From: CBDFGQ01 sp965247295
Lineage (GTDB): Bacteria > Chloroflexota > Dehalococcoidia > Lucifugimonadales > JAGWBF01
Length of the DNA stretch: 64,000 bases
Reading direction: 5' to 3'
NCBI GenBank assembly: GCA_965247295.1
Contig: CBDFGQ010000004.1
Span: forward strand, 1-64,000
Shown: piece by piece, positions 62,627 through 64,000 of the stretch
Layout of the letters: the number at the start of each line of letters is the position of its first letter
Position numbering within the stretch: the stretch's first letter is position 1
Position numbers and translations under genes: made by a program
Notes under the pieces: generated by a model
Told to the model about the DNA's origin: nothing
What the model saw: only the letters and a program-made list of their open reading frames with translations
Databases searched by the model: none

Positions 62627-63907
62627 ATGGCTGTCGAGCGGGCGAACGGTCCATTCCCGCCAAGGGGTCCGAGTTTGATACCCAGCCAGAATGGGGATAT
62701 GCAGCAACCTCTGGAGGGATACCGCGTACTGGACCTGTCCGGGCCCATGGGCGTGTATTGTGGCAAGCTCATGGCCGATATGGGCGCCGACGTCATAAAG
62801 ATAGAGCCACCTGGCGGCGACCCCATGCGAACGCTGGGCCCCTTCGCCCACCACCGGTCCCACCCGGAGCGTAGCCTACACTGGCTTCATTTCAACACCA
62901 ACAAGCGCAGCGTAACGTTGGACATCGGCACACGGGAGGGGGCGGAGTTGCTCCGGCGGCTGGCGGGAAAGGCCGACGTCTTCCTGGAGACCTTCCGACC
63001 GGGTTACCTGGAGGGACTGGACCTGGGGTACCTGGCCCTGAGCCAGCTGAACCCGGGCCTGGTGTACGTCTCGATTACGCCCTTCGGCCAGACGGGCCCC
63101 TACAGGGACTACGAGGCCTCGGACCTGGTGGGCTTCGCCATGGGCGGGTATATGTACGTCACCGGCTGGCCCCACACCCCACCAACTCGACTGTGGGGCT
63201 CCCAGGCCTACCACACCTCCTCCAACCGCGCTTTCATCGCCACCCTCATCGCCCTGTATCACCGGCTGAACACGGGCCAGGGCCAGTACGTGGACGTCTC
63301 AATGCAGGAGGCGGTGGCCGCCACCACCGAGCACGTGAACACCACCTACAACTACGAGGGGACGCCGGCGGTGCGGTGCGGCTTCCGGCACGGAGGGCAG
63401 TTCGTGGCCACCTGGCGATGCAAGGACGGCTACGCCAGCATCACCAACAACACCCAGAGGGCCTGGGACGATCTGCGGGCCTGGATGGCCGAGGACGGAT
63501 TGGTCGGCGACCTGATGGACGAGAGGTACGACGACCTGTTGATCCTCCGCGGCGAGCACTCCGGCTACATCGAGGGGCTGATCGAGGCCTGGGCCATGAC
63601 CCATACCCGACGGGAGATCACGGAGCGCGGCCAGACCAATCACCACCCCTGGGGACCGGTCGCCACCCCCGAGGAGCTCCTGGGCAACCCCCAGCTGTGG
63701 GACCGGGGCTTCTTCATGGAGGTGGAACATCCGGAGATGGGCGCCACGTTGACCTACCCTGGCGCCCCCTATGTTCTCAGTCGCTCTCCGTGGAAGCTCA
63801 GGACTACCGCCCCTGGCGTCGGGGAGCACAACGTGGATGTGTACGGGAACGAGCTGGGCCTGACGGCGCAGGAGATTGAGGCCCTGACCAGGTCGGGGGT
63901 GGTATAG
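62627..63907 (+). CDS. CaiB/BaiF family CoA-transferase (type III)
   Basis: A 426-residue type III CoA-transferase: YRVLDLSGPMGVYCGKLMADMGADVIKIEPPGGDPMR, NTNKRSVTLDI, ETFRPGYLEGLDLGY and VSITPFGQTGPYRDY. The catalytic Asp lies near residue 180 (EASDLVGFAMGG). AAGGA eight bases before ATG 62627 supports this start; ATG 62699 would match the family start more tightly. It transfers CoA between carboxylic acids, in an operon with the thiolase pair. Confidence 0.9.
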   Translation: MAVERANGPFPPRGPSLIPSQNGDMQQPLEGYRVLDLSGPMGVYCGKLMADMGADVIKIEPPGGDPMRTLGPFAHHRSHPERSLHWLHFNTNKRSVTLDIGTREGAELLRRLAGKADVFLETFRPGYLEGLDLGYLALSQLNPGLVYVSITPFGQTGPYRDYEASDLVGFAMGGYMYVTGWPHTPPTRLWGSQAYHTSSNRAFIATLIALYHRLNTGQGQYVDVSMQEAVAATTEHVNTTYNYEGTPAVRCGFRHGGQFVATWRCKDGYASITNNTQRAWDDLRAWMAEDGLVGDLMDERYDDLLILRGEHSGYIEGLIEAWAMTHTRREITERGQTNHHPWGPVATPEELLGNPQLWDRGFFMEVEHPEMGATLTYPGAPYVLSRSPWKLRTTAPGVGEHNVDVYGNELGLTAQEIEALTRSGVV

Positions 63908-63912
63908 CCCGT

Positions 63913-64000
63913 ATGCCGGTTGAATCACAGAATCCAGACTCCCGCTACGCCCTCCGCGGAATCCGGGTCGTGGACTACACATGGGTCCACGCCGGACCCT
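63913..64000 (+). CDS. CaiB/BaiF family CoA-transferase, 5' part only
   Basis: The frame from ATG 63913 reads NPDSRYALRGIRVVDYTWVHAGP and runs off the window. LRGIRVVDYTWVHAGP is the N-terminal strand and CoA-binding loop of a type III CoA-transferase. It starts five bases after the previous gene, suggesting a heteromeric pair. Confidence 0.75.
   Translation, partial: MPVESQNPDSRYALRGIRVVDYTWVHAGP

Overview
The window looks like a contig from an uncultured, moderately GC-rich bacterium, most plausibly a Chloroflexota of the SAR202/Dehalococcoidia kind. This is inference from gene content: lipoproteins with long Thr-Pro linkers, an EtfD-type electron-transfer protein, a DUF1800 protein, an F420-type nitroreductase-fold protein, several CaiB and thiolase/DUF35 genes, and frequent TTG/GTG starts. 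No rRNA, tRNA or CRISPR array was recognised.

Layout. 1-2.8 kb: lepA and an EthD-like protein. 3.2-8.4 kb: a lower-GC signalling island on the minus strand (Met-rich sensor kinase, a double receiver, a receiver with an unknown tail, a KaiC/FlaH-like ATPase). It is decaying: the kinase has an in-frame amber codon and the ATPase is split by an IS5-type element. 8.7-17.3 kb: an ITPase-like enzyme, a two-subunit CoA-transferase, a zinc alcohol dehydrogenase, a GNAT enzyme, a frameshifted methyltransferase, DUF1800 and NHL proteins, and a GlcG protein. 17.3-25.4 kb, minus strand: an ABC exporter pair, a lipoprotein, a frameshifted trypsin-like protease and an EtfD-like membrane oxidoreductase. 25.5-30.5 kb: pdxS-pdxT, an R3H ATPase, tmk, a SelW/Rdx-like gene that reads through a UGA as selenocysteine, then rpsP-khpA. 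30.5-39.1 kb: a lipoprotein metallopeptidase, a TGS GTPase, enoyl-CoA hydratase, a small Cys/HTH protein, a degraded DUF2520 gene, panB-panC and DUF2851.

The centrepiece is 39.5-49.1 kb, eight same-strand genes that match the N-methylglutamate pathway of methylamine oxidation. MgsABC would make N-methylglutamate, GmaS would make gamma-glutamylmethylamide, and MgdA-D (a sarcosine-oxidase-like heterotetramer) would oxidise N-methylglutamate, with the methyl carbon passing to formaldehyde or methylene-THF. An intact IS3 element lies just downstream and a CaiB remnant just upstream. A divergent SHMT-like gene at 57-58 kb could connect to the same C1 pool.

51-64 kb: cupin, amidase, deaminase, a frameshifted MFS exporter, a frameshifted RraA-like gene, amidohydrolase, SHMT-like, an ICMT-like methyltransferase, a beta-propeller lipoprotein flanked by 98-bp direct repeats, and a thiolase-DUF35-CaiB-CaiB operon running off the end. 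The window carries an unusual number of broken genes, most by a single-base change; these may be real decay or assembly error.
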